Source: an uncultured Chloroflexota bacterium
GTDB lineage: Bacteria; Chloroflexota; Anaerolineae; UBA4142; SHND01
Assembly (NCBI GenBank): GCA_937870825.1
Contig: CALMZO010000069.1
Location: 1 to 55,514 of the forward strand
DNA length: 55,514 nt
Direction: 5' to 3'
A model generated the notes under the pieces. The model saw nothing but the letters and a program-made list of their open reading frames with translations, searched no databases and had not been told where the DNA came from. Numbering within the stretch: position 1 is the stretch's first letter; every line of letters starts with the position of its first letter. The translations under genes were made by a program, and so were the position numbers. Shown piece after piece: positions 15,778 through 24,461 of this stretch.

Positions 15778-15783
15778 GGCAAT

Positions 15784-16203
15784 CTAGAATCCCAACGCGG
15801 CTTGGCGTCCCAATTCGGCGATTTCCATGTCTTCTTGTTCCGGCAAACCGCTGACGGCTACGGCGCCAATCACCTGTCCTTCTACAAAAACCGGCAAGCC
15901 GCCGCCCCATGTGACATAGCGCAGCTCGCCAAAGTTCGTCATCGGAAAACCGCGTTCGGGGTCGCGCGATTTTTCTCCAACCTCGCGCGAAGGTTTGCGC
16001 TCGCGCGCGGCAGTGTATGCTTTGCCCATTGCGATATTGATGGAAGAAAACGGCGCGCCGTCCATTCGCAAGAGCGCGATGAGTTCGCCGTGCGCGTCGG
16101 CGACGACGAGGACGCCGCCTTTGCCGCGTTTGTCACATTCCGCGCGCATGGCTTCAAGCGCGTTCTGCGCGTCTTGATGAGAAAGGGTGAGGAGTTGTCG
16201 CAT
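15784..16203 (-). CDS. GlcG/HbpS-like protein (DUF336)
   Basis: This 139-residue protein has the GlcG/HbpS family layout: VVADAHGELIALLRMDGAPFSSINIAMGKAYTA near residues 32-65, then VTWGGGLPVFVEGQVIGAVAVSG near residues 98-120. Members bind small ligands such as haem or are linked to glycolate and propanediol use; a specific role cannot be told here. No signal peptide is seen, so it is cytoplasmic. Its stop is only 6 bp from the end of the eCIS operon on the other strand, and no terminator is seen between them. A bidirectional terminator lies upstream of its start, so it has its own promoter between 16204 and 16265. Confidence 0.85.
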   Translation of the reverse strand: MRQLLTLSHQDAQNALEAMRAECDKRGKGGVLVVADAHGELIALLRMDGAPFSSINIAMGKAYTAARERKPSREVGEKSRDPERGFPMTNFGELRYVTWGGGLPVFVEGQVIGAVAVSGLPEQEDMEIAELGRQAALGF

Positions 16204-16265
16204 TACAATCTCCTTGAAAGGGGATGCGCGAATTATACATCAAGCCATCTCAAACATGGGTTGAT

Positions 16266-16302
16266 AAAAAAGGGAGGGCGCAGTTAACGCCCTCCCTTTT
16301 TT
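16266..16302 (-). terminator. bidirectional intrinsic terminator
   Basis: GGGAGGGCG (16272-16280) pairs with CGCCCTCCC (16288-16296), flanked by A and T runs on both sides. It follows the stop of the propeller protein gene on the minus strand (16305). Confidence 0.85.
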
Positions 16303-16304
16303 GT

Positions 16305-17924
16305 TTAGCGCAAGATATTGAATCCATCCACCGCGACGTAATTTCGTCGAACGGGAGAACAGTTGGAATGTCCGACAAACTTGATTTCGAGCGAGTGTTC
16401 TGTGTTGGCGTCGCCGCTCAAAATGTACGTTCGCACGCCGAACTTGGGCTTGCTCGATTTCCGGTTGAGCGCGCACAAGTCCACGCGTTCGAATGCGCTG
16501 CCGTCAATCAACACGTCCGCTTTGCCATACGTGTTCGCGTATGCGGTCTCCCATTCGATGCGTGTGCCGCCGGTGAATGAGATTTTCGCGCTTGCGCCTT
16601 TTTCACAGCGATTGTCTTTTTCGCACCGCGCGAAATTTCCGTCGCTTGCTTTGGTGTGGTCAATCGTTTTCCATTCCTTGGTGTACACAATGCGCGCGTC
16701 GTGATTGGGAATGTGTTCCCAGCCGGATGAAGGAATGGTCGGCGAAAGCGTTGGAGTCGGCGTTGATTGCCCGTGACACAAGGTGTCAATGTCCGCTTGC
16801 ATCGCGTTGAGGATTCCGCCGCGTCCGGTGATGAACGCGAGTACGCCTTTTTGGCTAGCCGCGAGCGCGGGCATCGCGTCATCTTTTTGCGATTGCGTCA
16901 GGCGAAGCGGGTCAGTGAACGATTCATCTGTCGGATTAAATTCCCGGTAATAGATATTCCAGTCGCTCTTGTCCGATTTTTCGCGCTGAAAGACGATGTG
17001 AAATTTTCCGCCGCAATCTGCCGCGAGGCGCGGACGGCGCACGGTATCGAATCCGCCTTCGACATTGTTTTTGCGAAACACTTCGACGCCGTTTTCCAAA
17101 AGCAAAAATGCCGCGCGGTCATTGCGGCGCGTTTCCCAAATGATGCCGACGCGATTCGTTTCCGCGTCAATCGCAATGTCGGGCGTTTGGTCTTGATTGT
17201 TGTCCGCGACAATTTTTGAAGGAACGAAACTTCCGGTGCCGTCTTGGTACGTGTATTTCACACCGAACGGACGCCGCGCCAAATTCCACACCACATGCGC
17301 GCGATTGTCGCCGTCCACCGCGACACGAACGTTGCGCCCGTTCGCAACCTTTTCCTCCGGCGTCAACAATTCCAACTCGACGAGCGTCGGCGGACTGGGC
17401 AGTTGATGGTCCGGTTCCGTCACGTAATAAATCGCGCGTCCGTTTGACTGGACACTTTCGTACACCACTTGTGTCACATCATCGCTGCCGATGGCAATCG
17501 CGGGCAGAACACTTTCCGGTTGATTGGAATACGCAACAGGGTCGCTCCACGTTCCCGCGTCGCGGCGCGAAAAATAGATGGTGTGCTTTTTTCCCTTGAC
17601 TTGTTCCCACACCACATTCGGGCGATTTTGCGAATCCAATGCCAGCGCGGGTGAGAGGGCATCGCCGTCGAGATTCGGCAAACGTTCCGCGTCGTCACAA
17701 GCATCCACCGCCGTACAGTGCCGATACCACAACGTGCCGCGTTCGGGATTCGTCCAAACAAAATGAATTTCCCCGTTTGCATCCATCGCAACGGCAGGGC
17801 GTTTCGCGGGACTGGCAATTTCGGCGGGGTCGCCCCAGGTCGTCGCCGAAACACTCATTGTCAACAGCAATGCAATGGCACACGCAAGCACCAACGGACT
17901 CGAAATGAAAAAGATTCGTCGCAT
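16305..17924 (-). CDS. secreted beta-propeller protein with C-terminal binding domain
   Basis: From the ATG at 17924 (539 residues) the protein starts MRRIFFISSPLVLACAIALL, an ordinary signal peptide cleaved near VSATTW. Longer starts add an unlikely leader. Residues about 30-390 contain repeated blades with the pattern AVDxxNxxHVVW (for example VAVDGDNRAHVVWN, AIDAETNRVGIIWE), typical of BNR/sialidase-like propellers. A TPTPTLSPT linker follows. The last 130 residues (NTYGKADVLIDGSAFERVDL, EHSLEIKFVG) form a jelly-roll-like domain also found twice in the gene at 21028. No sialidase catalytic residues are recognised. It is probably a surface or secreted glycan-binding protein. Confidence 0.7.
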   Translation of the reverse strand: MRRIFFISSPLVLACAIALLLTMSVSATTWGDPAEIASPAKRPAVAMDANGEIHFVWTNPERGTLWYRHCTAVDACDDAERLPNLDGDALSPALALDSQNRPNVVWEQVKGKKHTIYFSRRDAGTWSDPVAYSNQPESVLPAIAIGSDDVTQVVYESVQSNGRAIYYVTEPDHQLPSPPTLVELELLTPEEKVANGRNVRVAVDGDNRAHVVWNLARRPFGVKYTYQDGTGSFVPSKIVADNNQDQTPDIAIDAETNRVGIIWETRRNDRAAFLLLENGVEVFRKNNVEGGFDTVRRPRLAADCGGKFHIVFQREKSDKSDWNIYYREFNPTDESFTDPLRLTQSQKDDAMPALAASQKGVLAFITGRGGILNAMQADIDTLCHGQSTPTPTLSPTIPSSGWEHIPNHDARIVYTKEWKTIDHTKASDGNFARCEKDNRCEKGASAKISFTGGTRIEWETAYANTYGKADVLIDGSAFERVDLCALNRKSSKPKFGVRTYILSGDANTEHSLEIKFVGHSNCSPVRRNYVAVDGFNILR

Positions 17925-17934
17925 AGATGTTTCT

Positions 17935-17998
17935 GACGCGCTAACAAAATGCCCAAGGCGGTGACGCATTCCCGGCAAATTCATTTTGTTAGCGCGTC
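17935..17998. repeat. 17-bp perfect inverted repeat upstream of the propeller gene
   Basis: Arms GACGCGCTAACAAAATG (17935-17951) and 17982-17998 are exact reverse complements separated by 30 nt. It lies 10 bp upstream of the propeller start codon, so it probably falls in the promoter or 5' leader. Confidence 0.85.
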
Positions 17999-18056
17999 CT
18001 CTGGAAATTTGATAGCATGAGAGGCGCGCGGGCGTCAATAGTCCGTTTGGAGCAGC

Positions 18057-19745
18057 TCAGGGCGACGCGTACAACACGGCATCCAATCCAATGCTGCTCG
18101 CACGTTCGGAAATTTTTTGGTAATGCTCCAACTTTGCCTGGACGAGCGCATTTTCATGCGTTTCCGGTTTGCTCATCACAAACAACACATACAAAGGACG
18201 CGCGCCGCGTCTCGCGGAAAAATAGTCGGCGGTGAAATTGTCGAGTTCGGCGATTTCGCGCTTGCCGTACCACGCCAGCGCGTTTTGCATTCCGAACGAT
18301 GCGTCGCCGCGTTCAATCAAAACCATCGCGTCGTTCGGCGTATTCTGCCGCAGCCAGCGCCCCATGTTGCGATAGTGTCGGTCGAGCAGTTGCCCATTGC
18401 CAACCGTCCGTTCGATTGCCAACGCGCCGGGAATGGCAAAGAGCATCGCAACGACCGGGATGACCACCATCGGTCGAAGAAAAAAACGCGCGCGCGCGAA
18501 TTTCAATTCGGTGACGCGCAGCACAAATTCAGAAATGAAAATGAGGACGACGGGCAAAAATCCGTACAAGTGCCGCCAGCGCAAATGTGTGACGGAACCG
18601 AGCAATAACGCGCTCGCAATACACAAATAAATGAGCCAACGAAAGAGACGTTGGCGCGGTAATTCATTGCGACGCGGCAACACTGCGCTCACCAACAACA
18701 AAACAATCTGAATCGCATCCACAATCGTCGGCTCAAAGAGTCCGCCCTTCCACAAATACTCAAAGGTCTGCGGCAGTTGATACTTGATTTTACTCCACAA
18801 TTGTTCGGGATGCGCGAGCAGATATTGCGCGGGGTTGATGTCCACGCCGACGTTCGAAAAAATTTCCGTGTTCTTGCCCTCAAACACATCCGTATAAAAA
18901 ACGAGCGCGTACATACTCGGCACCGTGTAAAACGGATTGCCGAGCGTTTGGTAATTGCGAATGAGCGTTGGCGTCAATACTAGCAGCAGACCAATCAAAA
19001 AAAACGCGACGCGCGAAAAAATCTTTCCGCGTGTTTTCCACAACGCGGCAAAGTGCGCGCGCGAAAATGCGAACGAGGCGTTGTTGATTTCCGGCGCGAG
19101 AACAATAAACAGAATCACCCACGGCAGCGCGCTCAAGGTGTTGGAGCGCACAACCCACAACCAGCCGAACAACGCGCCGCTGAAAAAAATTTCCGGACGC
19201 GAACGTTGGCGATACAGCGCGAACCAAAACAGCGTCATGAAAAACGCGTACGGCACTTCGGACAGTCCCGTGGTGCTGTACGCGACGAGTTGAACATTGA
19301 AAAGCGCGAGCAGCGCGGCAAACGCGCCGACGAATTTGTTATAGAGTTTCCAGCCAAAAAAAAATGTGAGGGGAACGAGCAGGATGTAAAAAATTCCGCC
19401 GGTCCACGCCACCGCCGCGTTACCGTCGCTCAAAAAAAACATTACGCCGCCCATGAGCAGTGGGAGACCGATGTCGTGATGGACGTAGGGAAGGGGGGGG
19501 GTGAAATTTCGCAAGAGCCATGTGTCCAAAACATAATGCGCGGTGTTGGTCAAGCCGCGTCCTTCGGCGACATTGCGCGCAATCACCGCATATTCGTACG
19601 TATCCGACCACCATGTCGGCATCCCGCGATTGAGGACGACGAAATAGAACAAGAAAACCGCAAGCGCGGGCAAGACCAGTGTCAGACCTGACAGGTTCTC
19701 GAACCAATTGCGTCGCTCAAGACATTTGCGACAAAAATCGTTCAT
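18057..19745 (-). CDS. GT39/ArnT-like membrane glycosyltransferase
   Basis: From ATG 19745 (562 residues) the protein has about ten hydrophobic segments. Near the N terminus SDTYEYAVIARNVAEGRGL resembles the catalytic loop of lipid-phosphate-sugar-dependent GT39/PMT transferases, with an acidic pair before the second membrane segment. It would transfer sugars from polyprenyl phosphate carriers onto lipid or protein on the outer face of the membrane. The start ATG overlaps the stop of the preceding GT4 gene (ATGA), so the two are coupled. It carries a run of nine C (coding strand; 19493-19501) in codons for Thr-Pro-Pro-Leu, a possible slippage site. Confidence 0.78.
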   Translation of the reverse strand: MNDFCRKCLERRNWFENLSGLTLVLPALAVFLFYFVVLNRGMPTWWSDTYEYAVIARNVAEGRGLTNTAHYVLDTWLLRNFTPPLPYVHHDIGLPLLMGGVMFFLSDGNAAVAWTGGIFYILLVPLTFFFGWKLYNKFVGAFAALLALFNVQLVAYSTTGLSEVPYAFFMTLFWFALYRQRSRPEIFFSGALFGWLWVVRSNTLSALPWVILFIVLAPEINNASFAFSRAHFAALWKTRGKIFSRVAFFLIGLLLVLTPTLIRNYQTLGNPFYTVPSMYALVFYTDVFEGKNTEIFSNVGVDINPAQYLLAHPEQLWSKIKYQLPQTFEYLWKGGLFEPTIVDAIQIVLLLVSAVLPRRNELPRQRLFRWLIYLCIASALLLGSVTHLRWRHLYGFLPVVLIFISEFVLRVTELKFARARFFLRPMVVIPVVAMLFAIPGALAIERTVGNGQLLDRHYRNMGRWLRQNTPNDAMVLIERGDASFGMQNALAWYGKREIAELDNFTADYFSARRGARPLYVLFVMSKPETHENALVQAKLEHYQKISERASSIGLDAVLYASP

Positions 19746-20965
19746 GTCTTGACCACGCGTTCGCATAATTCAATCAACTGCGCGCCGACGACCCGCGAGG
19801 AAAATTGCTGCGCCCATTCCACACCGCGCGCGCCAAGTTCCGCGCGTCGCGCGGGATTGTTGAGCAAGTCGCCGATGCGCGCGGCGAGCGCGTCAGCATT
19901 GTTCGGCTCGACGATTTCGCCGACGTTCGCTTCCGTCATCAAGTCCGCGATGCCCGCTGTGCGCGTCACAACGGAGGGTGTGCCGACCGCCGCGCCCTCG
20001 ACGGCAATTTTGTTCATGCCTTCGAGCACGCTGGGAATTGCAATCACATCGGACGCGGCGAGCAGCGCGGGCATGTCTTGATGCGGAATAGCCCCCGTAA
20101 AAATCACCTTGTCGCGCACACCGCACAACGCGGCAAGATTCTCCAATTCGCTCTGATAATTTCCGCGATTGGGTCCGACGAGCAGCAGCCGCGTCTCTCC
20201 CGCGCGCGTTTGAATTGCGGGGAGCGCGCGGAGCAACGTGTCAAATCCCTTGATGGGCAACAAGCGTCCGACGGCGACGAGAACGTTTGCGTTTTGTAAA
20301 TTGTATTTCGCGGCGAGTTCAGCGCGTTGTTTTTGGCGAAAGAGTTCAAGCGGAGGGGAGGGGGGGGGGAAACAATACGCTGCGATGTTGCGCGGGATGC
20401 GCGCGATTTTTTCCGGTGATGCGCCGAGCGCGCGGACGCGTTCTTGTACCAGCGGGGTGGTGACGCGAAGCGCGGCAGCGTGTTCAAACGCATAACGCAT
20501 CAACCAGCGCGCGGTGCGAAATCTTCCGTACCCGTACTGGGTCGCGCGGCTGTTAATGAAATCACCGCCCGCGACGGTGATCACGAGTTTCGGTTTTTGT
20601 GACGCCAGCGTTGCCATCGCGCCGAACGGGTACGCGCCTTCCGCGAGAATCAAATCAATTTCGGGATGCCGCGCGAGATACGTTCTTAATTTCCACCAGC
20701 CCATCGCGAAACGGTCATAGTGCAGAAAAGGTTTGCCGATGGCGTTGAGCGCGTTCGCGGGAACATTCCCGGCGGTGAGGGCGCGGTGGACGCCGATGTG
20801 TTCTTCGATGGAATCGGCGGGCTGTCCGCGTCGCTCCTGCGCACTCGACAAGGCAAAGACGCGAAAGGTGTGCCCCCGTTTTTGAAATTCGTGTCCCAGT
20901 TCGCGATGGATGAGATTGCCGAGATATTCCGCTCCATACATCGCAATCAAGTAAAGCAGCTGCAT
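19742..20965 (-). CDS. family 4 glycosyltransferase
   Basis: This 407-residue GT4-type (GT-B fold) protein starts MQLLYLIAMYGAEYLGNLIH. It has the C-terminal donor-binding pattern VAVGRLLPIKGFDTLLRAL, then IPHQDMPALLAASDVIAIPSVLEGMNKIAVEGAAVGTPSVV, with the conserved E-x7-E type motif. It transfers a sugar from a nucleotide-sugar donor, in the cytoplasm. It overlaps the next gene by 4 bp and is clearly co-transcribed with it. A run of ten C on the coding strand (20360-20369) encodes Pro-Pro-Pro in the middle, in a spot where relatives have no such run; a one-base change would truncate the protein. Confidence 0.88.
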   Translation of the reverse strand: MQLLYLIAMYGAEYLGNLIHRELGHEFQKRGHTFRVFALSSAQERRGQPADSIEEHIGVHRALTAGNVPANALNAIGKPFLHYDRFAMGWWKLRTYLARHPEIDLILAEGAYPFGAMATLASQKPKLVITVAGGDFINSRATQYGYGRFRTARWLMRYAFEHAAALRVTTPLVQERVRALGASPEKIARIPRNIAAYCFPPPSPPLELFRQKQRAELAAKYNLQNANVLVAVGRLLPIKGFDTLLRALPAIQTRAGETRLLLVGPNRGNYQSELENLAALCGVRDKVIFTGAIPHQDMPALLAASDVIAIPSVLEGMNKIAVEGAAVGTPSVVTRTAGIADLMTEANVGEIVEPNNADALAARIGDLLNNPARRAELGARGVEWAQQFSSRVVGAQLIELCERVVKT

Positions 20966-20976
20966 CGTACATACGA

Positions 20977-21008
20977 GGCGGCTCGGAATGTTCCGAGCCG
21001 CCTTTTTT
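20977..21008 (+). terminator. strong hairpin with U tract on the + strand
   Basis: GGCGGCTCGGAA (20977-20988) pairs with its complement (20991-21002) and is followed by six T. The U tract follows the hairpin only on the + strand, while the genes on both sides are on the minus strand. It may stop antisense transcription or still slow transcription on the minus strand. Confidence 0.6.
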
Positions 21009-21027
21009 GTGTTTCTATTCTGCGTGG

Positions 21028-23175
21028 TTACGGGAAAATGGTGATGACGTCAATGTTGATGGGTCCCTGAGTGCCTTTGGGGCGCAGCTCGAGCGTGTGC
21101 TGCCCTGTGGCGAGAATGCCCGAAGTCCACGTTTTGCACAACCCTGCTTCGCCGTTGAGGTTCGCTGTGCCTTTGGCTTCGCCATCAATCAAGATCTGCA
21201 CTTTGCCCAAGTTGGGTCCGGTGACGAACCAATAGCGGACTTGGGAGCCGTTAAAGACCAGCGTCAATTTGTTTTGCCGTTTGGATTCGGCGCTGCTCAG
21301 AGTCTTTTTGTAGAGACAACCGGGATTGCCGCGCGAACGTGTCCATTTGCCTTGATACTGTATCGCGTCGCTGCGGTCATCAAAGTGCACTTTGGTGGGC
21401 GCGGGCAAAGTATTCGTCGGTGTGAAGGTCGCACTCGGCGTATCGGTAATCGTCGGCGTGTTCGTCGGCGTCAGCGTATCTGTGGGCGTTAGTCCCGGGT
21501 CCGTTGTGTGTGTTGCCGTCGGTGTAAAGGTATGGGTCGCCGTACCCGTCGCTGTGGGCGAGAGGGTGGGTGTCAAGGTAACACTTTCAAGCGTCACATC
21601 CACCGCGTCGAGTGTGATATAGTTTCCGGTTGAATTGGCATTGCGTCTGCCCGAATTGACAAGTTTGAGTTGATGATTGCCGTACGCCAAGTTCAGGTAG
21701 CGTTTGGATGCGCGATATTTGAGTGAACTGGAGTACATGTCAATCGTGTCAATTTTCTGCCCGTCAAGGTACACGTCCGCCTTGCCATAGTTGCGGGACT
21801 TGATGAAAAAGATTTTGACGGACGTGCCAAAGAAATCGAACAGTACGCTCGCGTCTTTGGTATTGGTGGCGTGATAATCGTTGCCGATGGCATTCCCGTC
21901 CGAGCTTTCGTACAACCAATTCCTTTTGTACGTGAATTCGTTATCGGAATCATTAAAGCGCGTTGTGCCTGCGCCGGGGAGCGTTGGCGTGTTCGTGGGT
22001 CCGGTCGAGGTTGCCGTCGGCGTTACGCTGCCGCTGCCTTCGCGGTCACTGCTGAACGCCGTCTTGTGCCCCGCTATTTCCATATAGACCGCGTGCTGGT
22101 TATCGCCGCCGTCTATGACGATGTCATTCCCTTCGTTAAAGCCGGACGACGCCTTCAGGGCTTTGGGCGAAGTCCAATTGCCGCTTTTGAAATCCGAGTA
22201 GTAGATGTCATAGTTCACGTTATCAATGTTCTGCATCCAGATAATCGTGGGATTGCCGGCTGAATCAATGACTGCGTGCGGACGAAAACCGCCGCTAAAC
22301 GGCGAAGGGCGTTCGACGCCGCCCCAATTGCCATTTTTAAATGTTCGTACCGCGAGACGGTAATTCGCCGTCGCATCCGCCCAACTGGCTACCACCTTGC
22401 CACCGCGCGCGGTGATATTGACATTTTTGCCCTTGCCCAAGGTGGTGCGCTGCTTCCAACCGCCGCCGCCGACATTGCGCTGCGCGTATACGAGACTGCC
22501 CGTGTCCGTCCACGAAAAGATGTGAATCAAGCCGGTGGAATCATCTACGGCAATGTCGGGATAATAGTAATTGCCACCAAAACCGCTGACGGGGTTCACG
22601 TCCCAATTGTTTCCATTGGTGGATTCTGCCAGATGAAGTGTTCCTGCGCGCGAAAAGAGGATAAAGCGTTTTCCTGTGGAAGAAGTCGCAACGGCGGGAT
22701 GGTATTCGGCGACGCCGCTGCCGGGAACCCCATTCGATTGCCCGGGGTTGTCATCGAATTGCACATACCGGACTTCATGGACGCCGCGTAATTCTTGCCA
22801 GGCGGCAAGTTTTTTGTTGTCGTTGGTGACGCCAATGGAGGGAAAATACTGGTTGCTTGTGCCGCTGCCCAGAATATCCGCGCCCTTCCAGTTTCCGCCG
22901 GGAGCGCGGCTCGAAAACCAAATCTGAAAATACGCTCCCGAAGGGGAATCTTTCCATGCGCTCCACAGCGTGCCGTCTGACTCGGCGGCGAGGGAAATGT
23001 CGTCGCTCGCCAGATTTGTTCCGGGGATCTCTTTGGGACTGGTCCAACCGGCAGCCATGACTGTGCCTGCATTCAGCACCAACAGCGCAAGCACGCCCGT
23101 AATCAAAAGGGCAATGCCTAAAGTTCTCAACATGCGCGCACGTGGCGCAACCAAACCGACGTTCTCTTTCAACAT
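21028..23175 (-). CDS. secreted beta-propeller protein with two C-terminal binding domains
   Basis: This 715-residue protein has a signal peptide after a basic start (MLKENVGLVAPRARMLRTLG, then IALLITGVLALLVLNAGTVMAAG). Residues about 45-390 form a propeller with a BNR-like ESTNGNNWDV and VIDSAGNPTIIWMQ blades. Thr-Pro linkers follow (TPTATSTGPTNTPTLPGAG and a longer one near 545-600). Two jelly-roll-like domains occupy about residues 415-535 and 600-715; each has the NYGKADVYLDGQKIDTIDMY or NLGKVQILIDGEAKG pattern. An AGGAG lies 5 bp before the ATG. It is a paralogue of 16305 and 23319. It is probably anchored or secreted and binds glycan; no enzyme activity can be assigned. Confidence 0.72.
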   Translation of the reverse strand: MLKENVGLVAPRARMLRTLGIALLITGVLALLVLNAGTVMAAGWTSPKEIPGTNLASDDISLAAESDGTLWSAWKDSPSGAYFQIWFSSRAPGGNWKGADILGSGTSNQYFPSIGVTNDNKKLAAWQELRGVHEVRYVQFDDNPGQSNGVPGSGVAEYHPAVATSSTGKRFILFSRAGTLHLAESTNGNNWDVNPVSGFGGNYYYPDIAVDDSTGLIHIFSWTDTGSLVYAQRNVGGGGWKQRTTLGKGKNVNITARGGKVVASWADATANYRLAVRTFKNGNWGGVERPSPFSGGFRPHAVIDSAGNPTIIWMQNIDNVNYDIYYSDFKSGNWTSPKALKASSGFNEGNDIVIDGGDNQHAVYMEIAGHKTAFSSDREGSGSVTPTATSTGPTNTPTLPGAGTTRFNDSDNEFTYKRNWLYESSDGNAIGNDYHATNTKDASVLFDFFGTSVKIFFIKSRNYGKADVYLDGQKIDTIDMYSSSLKYRASKRYLNLAYGNHQLKLVNSGRRNANSTGNYITLDAVDVTLESVTLTPTLSPTATGTATHTFTPTATHTTDPGLTPTDTLTPTNTPTITDTPSATFTPTNTLPAPTKVHFDDRSDAIQYQGKWTRSRGNPGCLYKKTLSSAESKRQNKLTLVFNGSQVRYWFVTGPNLGKVQILIDGEAKGTANLNGEAGLCKTWTSGILATGQHTLELRPKGTQGPINIDVITIFP

Positions 23176-23318
23176 GACGTACTCCTAAAGGGGTTACTGA
23201 TATTTTTGACGATGGATACATCCCCGCGTGTACCCCGTCCAAAACGCGGCGATTATAACATCCCGTCCGAGGTTAGCCAAAATGGAACGGCACGCAACGT
23301 TCCCCGCAATGGTGTCAT

Positions 23319-24398
23319 CTAGACCAGCGCGCGGTCTGTGCTGTACGCGATAAAGGTGTTGTTGAGCATCTCTTGATAGACCGTGTGCAGTTTGTCGTTG
23401 CGGTCAACGACCAAATCGTTCGCTTCGCAAAATCGCGCACCCGTTTCAAACGGCTGGGGCGCGCTCCATTGTCCATTGTTCGAATCGGAATAATAAATGC
23501 TGTACGCGTTCCGATTGTCGGTGGACTGCATCCAAATCAAATGCGCGTTGCCGCGCGAATCAATCGCACCGTGCGGGCGATAACCCGGGAACGCGTGTCC
23601 CGAATAAATCGTTTGTCCCCACGCGTCATTTTCAAACACGCGGAATGCCATTTGGCGATTGTTGTCGCTGTTGCCCCAACTGACCAGCACTTTGCCGTTG
23701 CGCGCGACCACATTCGGGTCTTTGCCACTGCCCAGCGTGCGCCGCGTTTCCCACTCGCCCGCATTCAGCGCGCGGCGTTGATATTGAATCGCATTGCCCG
23801 GCGTTTTCACATAGACCAGGTGAATCACGCCGGCGGCATCGTCAATCGCAACGGACGGGAAAACATTCACCGTGTCGCGCGTGACGGGCGCGATGTTCCA
23901 ATCTATTCCGTTCGAGCTCGTGCCGTGAACAATTTTTCCGGCGCGTGACCAGACCACATGCCGCGTCCCGTCCGCGCCGACTGTTACATCCGGGTACGCA
24001 TCGAGCAAACGTTTCTCGTTCGGCAAGTGTATAAATTCTCCCGGCGTCGTGCGAAATTCCATGTAGCCGATGCGTTTGACGCCATTGACCGGCTGCTGCC
24101 ACACGACCACTTTGACGTCATCGGGCGCAATCGCAAACGCGGGATATTCCGCACTGCTCGAAGTCACCAAGGGCAGCGCGGGACGCCAATCGCGTTTGAG
24201 ACGCCGCAGCGTGTACATCAGCCCGAACGACGGCTGCCCCATTGAATCGCGAAGGACCACCCACTGCCGATTTTTAGAGTCCATCGCCGTAACGATTCCA
24301 TCTTGGGGCTTGGTGGTCCCGGTAAGCGCGACGCGCGACGACCATGGCGATGCGGAGAGGGTTCGAAGATTTTTCCGTGAGCGTGAACGGGTTGGCAT
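23319..24398 (-). CDS. beta-propeller protein without signal peptide
   Basis: This 359-residue protein is clearly the propeller part of the family in 16305 and 21028 (FPSVAIDDAAGVIHLVYVK, PHGAIDSRGNAHLIWMQSTD, SSNGIDWN). It starts MPTRSRSRKNLRTLSASPWS and has no hydrophobic segment, although a very good GGAGGT precedes the ATG. It ends AYSTDRALV exactly where its paralogue continues into the Thr-Pro linker (AFSSDREGSG). Either it lost export and binding domains and is a remnant, or it is a cytoplasmic or unconventionally exported relative. The frame is intact over the whole length, which argues against an old pseudogene. Confidence 0.65.
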   Translation of the reverse strand: MPTRSRSRKNLRTLSASPWSSRVALTGTTKPQDGIVTAMDSKNRQWVVLRDSMGQPSFGLMYTLRRLKRDWRPALPLVTSSSAEYPAFAIAPDDVKVVVWQQPVNGVKRIGYMEFRTTPGEFIHLPNEKRLLDAYPDVTVGADGTRHVVWSRAGKIVHGTSSNGIDWNIAPVTRDTVNVFPSVAIDDAAGVIHLVYVKTPGNAIQYQRRALNAGEWETRRTLGSGKDPNVVARNGKVLVSWGNSDNNRQMAFRVFENDAWGQTIYSGHAFPGYRPHGAIDSRGNAHLIWMQSTDNRNAYSIYYSDSNNGQWSAPQPFETGARFCEANDLVVDRNDKLHTVYQEMLNNTFIAYSTDRALV

Positions 24399-24461
24399 GT
24401 TGACCTCCGGTCAAGAAACTGAAAACGAATAGAGTAGCTATATCACGCTTTGAGTGCAAGT

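Noticed and set aside
20977..21008. Terminator of the minus-strand propeller gene
   Set aside because: The T run is on the plus strand only; for the minus strand it is a hairpin without a U tract.
16305..24398. Sialidases
   Set aside because: Propeller blades and a few BNR-like motifs are visible, but none of the catalytic arginines, tyrosine or glutamate pattern of sialidases was recognised.
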